64,000 bases of DNA from an uncultured Clostridia bacterium (GCA_947624745.1 CANQLR010000007.1:20224-84223); one strand, 5' to 3'. Positions 23,820-35,011 are shown, counted from the first letter of the stretch. The notes: a model not told the origin generated them from the letters alone. Made by a program: numbers and translations.

Positions 23820-24833
23820 TCAGTGCGTATATATCGCGGCGGCGACGACTCCGAGGATACCCCCTATGAGAGTTATCGCGGAAAATACGAACATTATCTT
23901 ATACTCGCTCCAGCCCGAAAGCTCGAAGTGGTGGTGTATGGGCGCCATTTTGAACACACGCTTGTGCCGAAGCTTATAGCTGCCGATCTGTATGACGTCG
24001 CTCATGGCCTCGATGAGATAGATTATGCCGACGAGGGGAATAAGAAGCTCCAGGTCGGAGGCGAGGCCGAACGCGACCACGCAGCCGCCTAAAAACATCG
24101 AGCCGGTGTCGCCCATGAATACCTTGGCGGGGTGAAGGTTCCAGACCAAAAAGCCGAGGCAGCCGCCCGCAAGAGCGGTGGCGAAGGCGGAATACTCCCA
24201 GTTTCCGAGGAGGGCGAAGATTATCGTGAAGCTCGCCGAATAGATGAGAGTTACCGAGCCGCAGAGGCCGTCGACGCCGTCGGTCAGGTTCACGGCGTTC
24301 ACAAAGCCGTAGATCGCGACCGCCATTGTTATATAGTAGAATATACCTAAATCAAGCGCGCCGAAGATGGGGAAGGTCACCGTCGTGTCGTTTCCCAAAA
24401 AATGCAGAGCAAGAAGGTAGAGTATCACGACGACAGCCTGGCAGACGCTTTTTGCCTTCGGGTCGAAGCCCTTGTTACGCTTTTTTACGACCTTGATGTA
24501 GTCGTCCGCGAAGCCGACGAGCATAAAGCCGAGGGACGCGGCGAGCCCCGCGATAAGCTTCCAGAGGGCGTTTTCGGGGGGATCTATGAAATTATGCTCG
24601 CGGTAGTTCTGTATCAGAAAATAGGCCAAAAGGGAGGAAAAAACCGTAGAAAGGATGAACATGAAGCCGCCCATCAGGGGGGTGCCCTCCTTGTCCTTTT
24701 GCCAGCGCGGGCCGATCTCTAAAATATGCGCCCCGGCCTTGAGCTTTTTGAGCCACGGGATAAGTATCACCCCGAAGCCTGCGGAGATGAGCGCGGAAAC
24801 AAGCGCGGTTATCAGGTTTATCCAAAACGGCAT
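23820..24833 (-). CDS. mraY: Phospho-MurNAc-pentapeptide translocase
   Basis: 337 aa, about ten helices. Attaches phospho-MurNAc-pentapeptide to undecaprenyl phosphate (lipid I). Signatures: KDKEGTPLMGGFMF, FADDYIKVVKKRNKG, NLTDGVDGLCGSVTLIY, FMGDTGSMFLGG and the HHHFELSGWSE loop. Lies 22 bp after murE; in most Bacillota a murF gene sits between these two, and it is absent here. Confidence 0.97.
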   Translation of the reverse strand: MPFWINLITALVSALISAGFGVILIPWLKKLKAGAHILEIGPRWQKDKEGTPLMGGFMFILSTVFSSLLAYFLIQNYREHNFIDPPENALWKLIAGLAASLGFMLVGFADDYIKVVKKRNKGFDPKAKSVCQAVVVILYLLALHFLGNDTTVTFPIFGALDLGIFYYITMAVAIYGFVNAVNLTDGVDGLCGSVTLIYSASFTIIFALLGNWEYSAFATALAGGCLGFLVWNLHPAKVFMGDTGSMFLGGCVVAFGLASDLELLIPLVGIIYLIEAMSDVIQIGSYKLRHKRVFKMAPIHHHFELSGWSEYKIMFVFSAITLIGGILGVVAAAIYTH

Positions 24834-24855
24834 TTTATCTGTTCCTTCCTTGGTT

Positions 24856-26307
<1,452 letters not shown>

Positions 26308-26325
26308 GATTACCTCTTTATTCCA

Positions 26326-28548
26326 TCAGCCCGTTTCGTCGTTTACGATGAAGTAGGCCTCGATTATCGTGCCCGGCTCGACCTGCCGGTCCTTATATTC
26401 CGAAATGCCGGAGCAGCGCGCGTCGGCCTTTTTGGCGGCGCCCCCGAGCGGTTTAAGGTTCAGCCCGACCTTTGCGAGCATTCGCTCGGCGTCCTCGACC
26501 GTTTTACCGGTGATGTCCGGGACGGTGACGTATTTCGGCTCGGCGTCCTCGGTGTAAAGGACTACCGTACAGCCCTTCGGCATTGCGCTCGACTGCGCGG
26601 GGACCTGCCTTATGACGGTATCGCCGCTGCCCAAAACGTCCGTTTCGAGCTCCAACCCCTCGAGGGTCGCGACCGCGGCGGAAACGTCCGAGCCGACGAC
26701 GTCGGGAACGGTGACGTCAAGACCTAAGATATCCTCCTCGGAATATTCGGCGTAATAGCCGAGGTAGGGAAGGATCTCGGAGAGAGCCTGCGACACCGCG
26801 GGGGCGGCGACGGCAGAGCCGTAGTATTTGCCGTTTCGGGGCTCGTCGACCATCACGAGCATGATTATCTCGGGGTCGTCAACGGGGTAGAACGCGCAGT
26901 AGGAGGAGACGTAGGTATCGCCCGCGGCGTTTTCGTCGAGCTTCTGGGAGGTGCCCGACTTTCCGCCGAGGTTATACCCCTCGATGCAGACGTTCGAGCC
27001 GGAGTTTACCGTCACGACCTGGTGCAGAACGTCCCGCATTATGGCGGAGGTCTCCTCGGATATGACCTGGCGCTTGATGGTCGGTTCAAACTCCTTGACG
27101 ATGTTGCCGTCGGCGTCTACGATCTTGTTGACGACGTATGGCGTGACGAGGTATCCCCCGTTTATCACGGCCGCGTAGGCGGTTATCATCTGGAGCGGGG
27201 TTATCTTGTTCGCCTGGCCGAACGCCGAGACCGAAAGGTCGACGATCGACATGCGCGAGTAGGGGACATAGATCGAGTCGGCCTCGGCGGGAAGGTCTAT
27301 CCCCGTCTTTTCGGTGAGGCCGAACGCCTTGAAGTAGTCGCAGAACGCCTTTTCGCCGAGGGTCTGGCCTATTGTCATGAACGCCGGGTTGCAGGAGTTG
27401 GTCATCGCCTGGACGAAGTTCTGGGTGCCGTGGCCGCCGCTTGTCGTCCAGCAGTTTATCGTCTCGGGGCCGACCTTCATATAGCCGCGGCAGTAGTAGG
27501 TGTCGTCAAGCGAGATGGCCTGCTCCTCTAACGCCGCAGAGCCGGTGACGACCTTGAATACCGAGCCGGGGTAGTAGAGCTCGCTGACGGCCTTGTTTCG
27601 CCACTGGCGGTTCCAGACAACGCTCCGCTCGGCCTGATAAGCCTCCTCGCCCTGCTCGGTGAGTATAGTTTCGAGGGCGGCCTCCTCCTTCGGGTCAAAT
27701 ACCTTCGCGGGGTCGTTGAGGTCGTAGCCGTTTTCGGTCGCCATGGCGAGAATCTTTCCGGTCTTGCACTCCATGACTATCGCGCAGCCGCGGTCCTTGG
27801 CGTTGTTGTCGTCGACCGCCTGCTTAAGGGCCTTTTCGGTGTAATACTGTATCGTGGTGTCGAGGTTTGTATATATCGAGTCGCCGTCCTGCGCGTCGTA
27901 GGACTGCTTGTATTTATACTGTATCTCGCGGTTGTGGGCGTCGACGGCGGTTATGATCTTTCCGTCAACGCCGGTGAGGTAGTCGTCGTAGTAGCTTTCG
28001 AGGCCGTAGATGCCGTAGCCGTCGTAGTGAAGGTGCCCTATGACCGCGGCGGCGAGGTCGTTGTGGGGATAGTAGCGCTTGGCGGTCGGCGCCGCGCCGA
28101 CCGAGGTCACGCCGTTGTCGGACATGACGGTCATTATCGCCTCGGCGGTGAGCTTGTCGACGTCCTTCTGGATTATCTGGTATTCGTTGTCCTTATAGAG
28201 CTTCTCGCGGACCTCGCTGTCTGAGACTCCGAGGTTCTGGGCAAGCGTCTGAACGATCAGGTTTTCCTTGTCGGTGTCCCGCTCGCCGAAGGTCTTGGGA
28301 TCGACAAAAACGGTGTAGACGGTGAGGCTTTGCGCCAAGACCTGACCGTTCGAGTCATAGATCGACCCGCGGTTCGCGGCTATCGTCATCGTCTTGAACT
28401 GCTGAGAATTGGCAAGAGCCTGGTATTTATCGCTCTCTTTTACGGCGACCTTATACATGACAAAGGAGACGTAGCCCGTCACCAAAAGCATCGCCGAAAA
28501 AACTATTATCAAAAGCCGGAAGCGCATCGACTGTGTTGACTTTTCCAA
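26326..28548 (-). CDS. Class B penicillin-binding protein with PASTA domains (FtsI/SpoVD-like)
   Basis: 740 aa from a TTG at 28548, which has GGGAGG 7 nt upstream. One N-terminal helix, PBP dimerisation domain, transpeptidase domain with SVFK (active Ser), SCN and KSGTS, then two PASTA repeats (VPDVVGSDVSAAVATLEGLE and VPDITGKTVEDAERMLAKVG). It crosslinks septal peptidoglycan with FtsW; the PASTA domains may bind muropeptides. Whether it is the division or the sporulation enzyme is open, as it is the only one in the cluster. Confidence 0.93.
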   Translation of the reverse strand: MEKSTQSMRFRLLIIVFSAMLLVTGYVSFVMYKVAVKESDKYQALANSQQFKTMTIAANRGSIYDSNGQVLAQSLTVYTVFVDPKTFGERDTDKENLIVQTLAQNLGVSDSEVREKLYKDNEYQIIQKDVDKLTAEAIMTVMSDNGVTSVGAAPTAKRYYPHNDLAAAVIGHLHYDGYGIYGLESYYDDYLTGVDGKIITAVDAHNREIQYKYKQSYDAQDGDSIYTNLDTTIQYYTEKALKQAVDDNNAKDRGCAIVMECKTGKILAMATENGYDLNDPAKVFDPKEEAALETILTEQGEEAYQAERSVVWNRQWRNKAVSELYYPGSVFKVVTGSAALEEQAISLDDTYYCRGYMKVGPETINCWTTSGGHGTQNFVQAMTNSCNPAFMTIGQTLGEKAFCDYFKAFGLTEKTGIDLPAEADSIYVPYSRMSIVDLSVSAFGQANKITPLQMITAYAAVINGGYLVTPYVVNKIVDADGNIVKEFEPTIKRQVISEETSAIMRDVLHQVVTVNSGSNVCIEGYNLGGKSGTSQKLDENAAGDTYVSSYCAFYPVDDPEIIMLVMVDEPRNGKYYGSAVAAPAVSQALSEILPYLGYYAEYSEEDILGLDVTVPDVVGSDVSAAVATLEGLELETDVLGSGDTVIRQVPAQSSAMPKGCTVVLYTEDAEPKYVTVPDITGKTVEDAERMLAKVGLNLKPLGGAAKKADARCSGISEYKDRQVEPGTIIEAYFIVNDETG

Positions 28549-28633
28549 ATTAAGACCTCCCGCCCGCAATACAGAAAAAAGCGAGCGCACTTAAGACAGC
28601 TCCACTTTTTTCGCTTCACTAATATATACTTGA

Positions 28634-29113
28634 CTACGCGCCGAGATATTCGCGCAGCTCGTTTATCTTGTTCCTTATTATGACGAAGATGTTCTTCTGC
28701 TCCGTCTCGACGACCTCTATCACCCGATCGGCCGGCAGGTCGACGTATTCTATCTGCGACTTGTCGAGCTTTTTGAGCCCCAGGACGTTTTCGGCGTAGT
28801 CCTCGACGTTCTTTAAGGACGTTCTCGATTCGTACTCCGCCGCGAGGGTGATATTCTCGCTCTGCAGGTTCTTGAGCTCCTGTTCGAGGCCGTGTATCTC
28901 GTTGAAGAGCGAGTTGGACTCGACCTTGCCGTACAGAACGGCGCAGAGCACCGCCAGAATGAACGCTGCCTTGAGTATCATCTTCGGGGCGCTTTCGCGG
29001 CGCGAGGGCGCGGGGTTGCGCTTTACCTTTATCTCCTGCTCCTTCGGCGCCTCCCCCCGCTTTTTCGGCTCATAGGCCGAAAGGTCGTAGGCTAAATTTC
29101 CGCGTTGGGCCAA
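28634..29113 (-). CDS. ftsL: FtsL-like septum protein
   Basis: 159 aa from a TTG at 29113 preceded by AAGGAAGTGAG (upstream in-frame ATG at 29155 has no site). Charged cytoplasmic head, one helix (MILKAAFILAVLCAVLYGKV), then a leucine-zipper coiled coil (INEIHGLEQELKNLQSENITL), and the DYAENVLGLKKLDKSQIEYV segment typical of FtsL/DivIC proteins. It lies between rsmH and the transpeptidase gene, the standard ftsL place. Confidence 0.85.
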   Translation of the reverse strand: MAQRGNLAYDLSAYEPKKRGEAPKEQEIKVKRNPAPSRRESAPKMILKAAFILAVLCAVLYGKVESNSLFNEIHGLEQELKNLQSENITLAAEYESRTSLKNVEDYAENVLGLKKLDKSQIEYVDLPADRVIEVVETEQKNIFVIIRNKINELREYLGA

Positions 29114-29208
29114 GTCTCTCACTTCCTTTTTGTTTTCACAAAGACAATGCCGCAAAGTTTTTTCGCCAAGCGGCTGCCGGGCGGTGCTTCCGCGGCATTG
29201 CCTTATTT

Positions 29209-30135
29209 TCAGTCTTTTATCTTTTCAAGTATCCTAAGCTTTGCGGAGCGCGCGCGGGGGTTGATTTTAATCTCCTCCTCCGACGGCTCTATGGGCTTTT
29301 TTGTTATGAACCTTGCGCGCGGGGTCTTCCCGCAGACGCAGACCGGAAACTCGGGCGGGCAGGTGCAGCCCTGACAGAGGCTCTGAAAGCGCTGCTTCAC
29401 GAGCCTGTCCTCTAAAGAATGGAAGGTGATTATCACGAGCCTTCCGCCGGGGCGAAGCACGTCGAACGCGTTGTCAAGCCCGTCGGAAAGCGAGCCGAGC
29501 TCGTTGTTTACCTCTATTCTTATCGCCTGAAAGGTCTTGCGGCAGGGGTTTTTGTCCCGACGAACCCTTTGCGGAACCGACATTTTGATTATCTCTGCCA
29601 GCTCCGCAGTAGATTCGAGGGGCTTTGATCCACGCAACTTCACTATATTGGAGGCGATGTTTTTGGCGTATCTCTCCTCGCCGTATTCAAAGATTATCCG
29701 GGCGAGGTCTTCATAGGAATATCCGTTCACGACGTCGCGGGCGGATATGCCTTGCTTCGACATTCTCATGTCGAGCGGCGCGTCGTCGTGATAGGAAAAG
29801 CCGCGCTCGCGGTTGTCAAGCTGCCAGCTTGATACCCCGAGATCTAAAAGCATACCGTCGGCGCGCTCTATATTTCTCTCCGAAAGAATTGACTTTATCT
29901 CGGAGAAGTTTGAATTTACGACTATTGCGGGAAGGCCCTTGAGCCTTTCCGTGGCGGCCGAGACTGCGTCGGGGTCGCGGTCGATCGCGATAAGAAGGCC
30001 GGTTTTTAAGCGGCGGGCGATCTCATACGAGTGCCCTCCCCCGCCGGCTGTGCCGTCGGCGTATATCCCGCCGGGGTCGATGTTTAAGCCGTCGATGCAC
30101 TCTTGAAGGAGCACCGGCGTATGAGAAAATTCCAC
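29209..30135 (-). CDS. rsmH: 16S rRNA (cytosine1402-N4)-methyltransferase
   Basis: 308 aa. N4-methylates C1402 of 16S rRNA in the ribosomal P site. N-terminal FSHTPVLLQECIDGLNIDPGG, then the SAM motif YADGTAGGGGHSYEIARRL, LLDLGVSSWQLDNRERGFSY, NPCRKTFQAIRIEVNNEL and the C-terminal GRLVIITFHSLEDRLVKQRF. Starts 1 bp from the mraZ stop, so coupled. Confidence 0.97.
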   Translation of the reverse strand: MEFSHTPVLLQECIDGLNIDPGGIYADGTAGGGGHSYEIARRLKTGLLIAIDRDPDAVSAATERLKGLPAIVVNSNFSEIKSILSERNIERADGMLLDLGVSSWQLDNRERGFSYHDDAPLDMRMSKQGISARDVVNGYSYEDLARIIFEYGEERYAKNIASNIVKLRGSKPLESTAELAEIIKMSVPQRVRRDKNPCRKTFQAIRIEVNNELGSLSDGLDNAFDVLRPGGRLVIITFHSLEDRLVKQRFQSLCQGCTCPPEFPVCVCGKTPRARFITKKPIEPSEEEIKINPRARSAKLRILEKIKD

Positions 30136-30136
30136 G

Positions 30137-30586
30137 CTACACCTCTAACGCGCCGAGGGCGGCGTAAAGCTCGTCCTGGCTGATGGACTGGGTGAAGCTC
30201 TCATAGACGCCCTTGTCCCATATCTCGGCGGTGTCCATCGCGCCGACGACGTAGACGTCCTTTATGAGCCCGGCGTATTCCCGAAGAGCCTGCGGGACCA
30301 AGATCCGCCCCATTTTATCGCACTCGACGGGTATCGCGCCCTTGATGTATATCTGCTTCAGGACTTCCTTTTCGCGGCCGTCGCGCATGGCCGAGATCTT
30401 TTTCATCAGCTCGCTCCACTTCGGCTCGGAATATACCGTCAGCCGGCGGTCGGCCCCTCGGGTGAGAATGAATTTGTCGCCGATAATGTCGCGGAAACGC
30501 TGCGGAAAGCTCATTCTGCCCTTGGTGTCGATGGTATAGGGCAGCTCGCCGCTCATCATAACGGCGGGGTCGAATATTTCAGCCAC
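30137..30586 (-). CDS. mraZ: Transcriptional regulator MraZ
   Basis: 149 aa from a GTG at 30586, which has GGGAGGTG 6 nt upstream. Two AbrB/SpoVT-like swapped-hairpin repeats, the first with YTIDTKGRMSFPQRFRD and the second with VECDKMGRILVPQALREYAG. MraZ binds repeated GTGGGA boxes before its own gene and represses the dcw cluster; exactly such boxes lie at 30612-30637. Confidence 0.96.
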   Translation of the reverse strand: MAEIFDPAVMMSGELPYTIDTKGRMSFPQRFRDIIGDKFILTRGADRRLTVYSEPKWSELMKKISAMRDGREKEVLKQIYIKGAIPVECDKMGRILVPQALREYAGLIKDVYVVGAMDTAEIWDKGVYESFTQSISQDELYAALGALEV

Positions 30587-30611
30587 AAATCCACCTCCCT
30601 TGCGGAAAATT

Positions 30612-30637
30612 TCCCACGAAATTGCACTAAATCCCAC
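30612..30637 (-). promoter_or_regulatory. MraZ box: three 10-bp-spaced repeats
   Basis: Minus strand: GTGGGA (30637-30632), GTGCAA (30627-30622), GTGGGA (30617-30612), each exactly 10 bp apart, just downstream of the promoter start site. This is the known layout of MraZ binding sites. Confidence 0.8.
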
Positions 30638-30648
30638 TTGATACCGAA

Positions 30649-30677
30649 ATTATATCACTATTGCTCTCAAAATGCAA
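30649..30677 (-). promoter_or_regulatory. dcw cluster promoter
   Basis: Minus strand: TTGCAT (30677-30672), 17-nt spacer, TATAAT (30654-30649), start near 30643, right before the MraZ boxes. Confidence 0.8.
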
Positions 30678-30769
30678 GAGTTTTTTAACAGGCCGCCGCG
30701 GGAAAAGAGTAGAAATTTTTGAGCTTTGTTTGTTTACTTTGCACAAACAGAGATTTTTCGGACAAAAAA

Positions 30770-30796
30770 ATACCCGCCCTCGAAAGAGCGGGTATA
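30770..30796 (-). terminator. ireB terminator
   Basis: Minus strand: ATACCCGCTCTTTCGAGGGCGGGTAT-like stem (20-nt core ACCCGCTC/GGGCGGGT) followed by TTTTTTTG. Confidence 0.8.
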
Positions 30797-30810
30797 CAGC
30801 GGTTTAAGGC

Positions 30811-31059
30811 TTAAGTATTCAGGTAGGTCTTTACCATCTCCTGCAAAAGCTCGTCGCGGTCTATATGCCGGATAAGGCTGCGGGCGTTGTTGTAGGTCGT
30901 GATATAGGTCGGGTCCTCCGATAGGATATAGCCGACTATCTGATTGACGGGGTTATAGCCCTTTTCGTAAAGAGCCTCGTAGACTGCCGTCAGAGTGGTT
31001 TTTATCTCGTCCTTGCGGTCATCTCTGACCGAAAACGTCATGGTCTGGTCATTTATCAT
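30811..31059 (-). CDS. ireB: IreB family regulatory protein
   Basis: 82 aa, UPF0297/IreB. N-terminal [20 protein letters not shown] with the conserved Thr that the PASTA kinase IreK phosphorylates in Enterococcus, and [37 protein letters not shown]. It links cell-wall sensing Ser/Thr kinases to antimicrobial tolerance in that genus. In most Bacillota it precedes ruvX; here it stands alone between dcw and pheST with its own promoter and terminator. Confidence 0.93.
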   Translation of the reverse strand: MINDQTMTFSVRDDRKDEIKTTLTAVYEALYEKGYNPVNQIVGYILSEDPTYITTYNNARSLIRHIDRDELLQEMVKTYLNT

Positions 31060-31111
31060 ACGACATCCCCCTGTTTCACAGAATTCGGGTGTTTGATCTG
31101 CCCGTCTGATT

Positions 31112-31140
31112 ATTATACCTCAAAATTTTGAAAATAACAA
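31112..31140 (-). promoter_or_regulatory. ireB promoter
   Basis: Minus strand: TTGTTA (31140-31135), 17-nt spacer, TATAAT (31117-31112). Confidence 0.7.
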
Positions 31141-31213
31141 TACCTCGGCCGTATTTTTGTGAAATATGATAAATTTGCACGTTGCATTTTTCGCAGGACG
31201 ACTAAAAATCCGC

Positions 31214-33610
31214 TTAACCTCTGACCTCGACGTTCTCGTCCTGAAGCGATTTTCTCACCCTGCGCATGGCTGCCTCGGCCTGCTCGTCGGTGAGGGTGCC
31301 GTCCTTAGAGCGCATGATGATGGAAAACGCGACCGATTTTTTGCCCGCGGCGATCTGCTCGCCCTTGTAGACGTCGAAGAGGTTTATGCTCTCGAGGAAA
31401 TTCCCGACGGCGGTCTTTATCAGCTTCTCAAGCCTTGCGACCGGCATTTCGTCGTCGCACACAAGGGAGATATCGCGGGTGGCGGCGGGGTATTTCGGCA
31501 GGGGCTTGTACTGCTTCTCGGGAATAGCGATGTCTAAAATTTCCGAGATGTTTATCTTCGCGCAGTAGGCGCGGACGCCTATGCCGTAATTCTCGAGGAC
31601 CGACGGGTGAACCTCGCCCAAAATCGCGAGGGGCTTACCGTCAAGGCTCGCCGCGGCGACCCGCCCGGGGTGGAACATTACCGCCTCGTCGAAGCCGCAG
31701 CCGGGGCCCGCGGGCTCGTACTCTATGCCCTCAAGACCAATGGCCGCAAAGATCCGCTCGACAATGCCCTTTATGCCGAAGAAGTCGATGCCGTCGCCGT
31801 AGACGCCGACCGAGAGCCTCTGCGGCTCGGCGGGAAGATCCCCCTCGTTCTCGCTCGGAAGATACTCGTTTCCGAGCTCGAACAGGGCTGCAGCGGGATT
31901 ACGTAAGTTATAGTTTCTCGCCAGCACCTCGCACATCGACGGGAGGACGGTGGTACGCATGACCGAGGTGTCCTCACCAAGAGGGTTGAGGATAGTTACG
32001 CTCTTGCGGAGCTTTGAGTCTTTAGGCAGGTTGATTTTATCGTAGAATTTCGGCGAGATGAAGCTGAAGGTCTCTATGCCGCTTAAGCCCATGGCTATGC
32101 AGGCGGATTCGGTCTGCCTCTGGAGCTTCTGCGCCGGGGTGAGCTTTGCGTTCGCAACGCCTTTGAGCTCTGTGCCGACTATGTTGTTGTAGCCGTAGAA
32201 CCGCGCGACCTCCTCGGCGATGTCCGCCTTGCACTCGATGTCGATGCGGTAGTATGGCGCAATTACCTCGCCGCCGTTTACAGTGAAACCGATGGCGCGG
32301 AGGTATTTTTCCATGTCGGCGCGGGGGATATTTGTCCCCAGAAAGCGGTTTATCCAGTCGGGGTCGAACGGAACCGGCTTTTTCTCGGTCGGGCTCGGGA
32401 AGCGGTCTATCCGGGTGTCCGCAACCTCGCCGCAGCCCAAAAGCTCGACGAGCTCGAACGCCCTTAAAATAGCGGGCTCGCAGAGGTGCGGGTCGAGGCC
32501 CTTTTCAAATCTGGCCGAGCTGTCGGTGCGCATGCCGAGCTTCTTCGCGGTGCGCCTTACCGACGCGCCGTCGAAGGAGGCGGACTCGAAGATGACGTCG
32601 ACGGTGTCGTCCATTATCCCGGAGTATTCGCCGCCCATTACCCCCGCGACCGCGACCGGCTTTTCGGTGTCGGCGATGACGAGCATTTCGGGGGAAAGCT
32701 CCCTCACCGTGCCGTCAAGGGTGGTGATGGTCTCGCCCGATCTCGCGTTTCTGACGTGAATTTCGTTTCCCTTGATGAAGCGCGCGTCGAAGGCGTGCAT
32801 GGGCTGGCCGTACTCGAGCATTACATAGTTAGTGATGTCAACTAAATTGTTTATGGGTCTTACACCCGAGGCGCGGAGCCTCTCGCGGAGCCAGCGGGGC
32901 GACGGCGCGATCTTTACGTTTTTGACGTATCCTCCGATGTAGCGGCGGCAGAGTTTGCCGTTTTCGATGACGACGTTAAGCTTCTTGTCGATGTCCTCGC
33001 GAACGCCGGTATACTTCGACGAAGGCTCCTTAAAGTCTATGCCGTAGGTCGCGGCAGCCTCGCGGGCAAGGCCGATCACCGAGAGGCAGTCGGGGCGGTT
33101 GGAGGTTATCTCGAACTCGACCGAAACGTCGTCGAGGCCGATCGCGGAGTGAATGTCCTCCCCTATTTCGCAGTCCTCCTTGATGATGAATATGCCGTCC
33201 TCGATCGCGTAGGGGAAGTCGTGCTTCGTGAGGCCGAGCTCCCCCAAAGAGCAGAGCATACCGTTAGATTCTACGCCTCTGAGCTTGCCCTTTTTGATGT
33301 GAACGCCGCCGGGAAGGTATGAATTGTCGAGCGCGACGGGGACAACGTCCCCCACGTTTACGTTTGAAGCGCCGGTGACTATCTGTATCGGCTCGCCCTT
33401 TCCGACGTCGACCTGACAGACGACAAGATGGTCGGAGTTTTCATGCGGCGTGACCGAAAGAATTTTTCCGACGACGACGTTTTTTATTTCGCTGCCCTCG
33501 GCCTCATACCCCTCGACCTTGGAGCCGGTCATGGTGAGGTCGTAGCAGAACTTTTTCGGCTCGAAATCGCGGTCTATATAGTCCTTGAGCCATTTCATGG
33601 ATAAATTCAC
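31214..33610 (-). CDS. pheT: Phenylalanine-tRNA ligase beta subunit
   Basis: 798 aa, the standard long bacterial form. N-terminal MNLSMKWLKDYID; tRNA-binding domain about 40-150 (VVVGKILSVTPHENSDHLVVC); B3/B4 editing region about 210-370 (ITNYVMLEYGQPMHAFD); B5 about 400-475; catalytic-like core; C-terminal anticodon-binding FDX-ACB fold from about 705 (YPAATRDISLVCDDEMPV). Works as an alpha2beta2 enzyme with PheS. 13 bp after pheS. Confidence 0.98.
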   Translation of the reverse strand: MNLSMKWLKDYIDRDFEPKKFCYDLTMTGSKVEGYEAEGSEIKNVVVGKILSVTPHENSDHLVVCQVDVGKGEPIQIVTGASNVNVGDVVPVALDNSYLPGGVHIKKGKLRGVESNGMLCSLGELGLTKHDFPYAIEDGIFIIKEDCEIGEDIHSAIGLDDVSVEFEITSNRPDCLSVIGLAREAAATYGIDFKEPSSKYTGVREDIDKKLNVVIENGKLCRRYIGGYVKNVKIAPSPRWLRERLRASGVRPINNLVDITNYVMLEYGQPMHAFDARFIKGNEIHVRNARSGETITTLDGTVRELSPEMLVIADTEKPVAVAGVMGGEYSGIMDDTVDVIFESASFDGASVRRTAKKLGMRTDSSARFEKGLDPHLCEPAILRAFELVELLGCGEVADTRIDRFPSPTEKKPVPFDPDWINRFLGTNIPRADMEKYLRAIGFTVNGGEVIAPYYRIDIECKADIAEEVARFYGYNNIVGTELKGVANAKLTPAQKLQRQTESACIAMGLSGIETFSFISPKFYDKINLPKDSKLRKSVTILNPLGEDTSVMRTTVLPSMCEVLARNYNLRNPAAALFELGNEYLPSENEGDLPAEPQRLSVGVYGDGIDFFGIKGIVERIFAAIGLEGIEYEPAGPGCGFDEAVMFHPGRVAAASLDGKPLAILGEVHPSVLENYGIGVRAYCAKINISEILDIAIPEKQYKPLPKYPAATRDISLVCDDEMPVARLEKLIKTAVGNFLESINLFDVYKGEQIAAGKKSVAFSIIMRSKDGTLTDEQAEAAMRRVRKSLQDENVEVRG

Positions 33611-33623
33611 AGCTTTTCCCTCC

Positions 33624-34643
33624 TTAGAACTGTCCGAGGAACCTAAGGTCGTTCTCGTAAAGAAGCCTCAGATCGGTGATACCGTATTTTCTCATTACAA
33701 GCCTCTCGAGACCGAGGCCGAACGCGAAGCCGGAGTATACCTCGGGATCTATTCCGCACTTTTCAAGCACCTTGGGGTGTACCATTCCCGAGCCCAAAAG
33801 CTCGACGTAGCCCTCGCCCTTGCACATAGAGCAGCCCTTGCCTCCGCAGTTGAAGCAGACCATGTCGACCTCGGCGGAGGGCTCGGTGAACGGGAAGTGG
33901 TGCGGGCGGAGCCTTATCCTGCACTCCTCGCCGTAAAGCCGCTTCATGAGCATATCGAGGGTGCCGACGAGATCTCCCATGGTGATGCCCTTATCGACCA
34001 CAAGGCCCTCAATCTGGTGGAAAAGCGGGCTGTGGGTCGCGTCGACCGCGTCGGAGCGGTAGACCCTGCCCGGGGCGACAATGCGTATCGGGGGCTTTTT
34101 CTGCTCCATGACCCTGATCTGCACCGGCGAGGTCTGGGTTCTCAAAAGCACCTTGTCCGAGATGTAAAACGTGTCCTGAGTGTCGCGGGCGGGGTGATCG
34201 GGCGGGAGGTTTAAGGCCTCGAAATTATAGTAATCGTATTCGACCTCGGGCCCCGAGGCGATGTCGAAGCCCATGCCGATGAAGATGTCCTCGATCTCGT
34301 GCATGACGGCGTCGAGCGGGTGAAGCCTGCCGAGCTTCGGCGCTTTTCCGGGAAGCGTTACGTCGAGCCTCTCGTCCTTGAAGCGCTGCTCCGCCGCGGC
34401 GGCCTTCAGCTCCTCCGCGCGGGAGGTTATGGCCTCCTCGATGTCGGCTCTGACCCTGTTCGCGAGCTGTCCTATCGCGGGGCGCTCCTCGGCGGAAAGG
34501 GTGGCCATGCTCTTCATGATCGCGGTCAGCTCGCCCTTTTTGCCCAAAAACTTTATTCTGAGCGCTTCGAGCTCCTTCGAGTCGCGGATCCTTTCGAGCT
34601 CCGACTTGGCCAGAAGCTCTATTCTTTCAAGTGATTCCTTCAT
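33624..34643 (-). CDS. pheS: Phenylalanine-tRNA ligase alpha subunit
   Basis: 339 aa. N-terminal coiled coil (about 1-85), then the class II catalytic core: motif 2 [21 protein letters not shown] and motif 3 [19 protein letters not shown] cysteine pattern [16 protein letters not shown] lies before the motif 3 region, as in many Clostridia. Controlled by the T-box leader upstream. First gene of pheST. Confidence 0.98.
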   Translation of the reverse strand: MKESLERIELLAKSELERIRDSKELEALRIKFLGKKGELTAIMKSMATLSAEERPAIGQLANRVRADIEEAITSRAEELKAAAAEQRFKDERLDVTLPGKAPKLGRLHPLDAVMHEIEDIFIGMGFDIASGPEVEYDYYNFEALNLPPDHPARDTQDTFYISDKVLLRTQTSPVQIRVMEQKKPPIRIVAPGRVYRSDAVDATHSPLFHQIEGLVVDKGITMGDLVGTLDMLMKRLYGEECRIRLRPHHFPFTEPSAEVDMVCFNCGGKGCSMCKGEGYVELLGSGMVHPKVLEKCGIDPEVYSGFAFGLGLERLVMRKYGITDLRLLYENDLRFLGQF

Positions 34644-34749
34644 TTATTTATCATCCTTTCAAGAGTATTTTCCGATTATGCCGGGCAAAGCCGAAGCCTC
34701 GTCCAAAGGTTGCGGCGGCGCTTCATGCGGCGATCGCCTCAAAATAAAA

Positions 34750-34976
34750 AATCCCGCCGAAGACGGGACGCAAAAGCGCTTGTAAACCACCCAAGGGAGC
34801 ATACACTCCCGTGCGCGTTAACGCCGCGCCATCGTCTCCGCCTACATCCAAGGGTTTCAGCGGCGCCGCTCGGGAGTGAACTTCGGCCGTTTTCGGTCGG
34901 GAAGCTTTCAGCCTGCGGCTCCCCTCTCTAAAGACTTATTCCGGCGTACTCTCTCCGTCGTCGCGTTTTCAGTTCA
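34750..34976 (-). promoter_or_regulatory. T-box riboswitch of pheST
   Basis: A leader of about 225 nt. Stem I carries GAGAGAGTACGCC and AGAGAGG...GCTGAAAGC motifs; the candidate specifier codon is TTC (34880-34878), followed by ACTCC as in known T-boxes, fitting phenylalanine. The T-box TGGGTGGT lies at 34793-34786, and a terminator stem TCCCG/CGGGA with a T-run at 34768-34741. Uncharged tRNA-Phe should pair with both sites and allow read-through into pheS. The sequence after the core, TTACA, departs from the common ACCGCG. Confidence 0.88.
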
Positions 34977-34982
34977 TGTGGG

Positions 34983-35011
34983 ATTATATCACATTTTTAT
35001 CCGATTGTCAA
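34983..35011 (-). promoter_or_regulatory. pheST promoter
   Basis: Minus strand: TTGACA (35011-35006), 17-nt spacer, TATAAT (34988-34983). It overlaps the last codons of the HAD gene. Confidence 0.85.
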
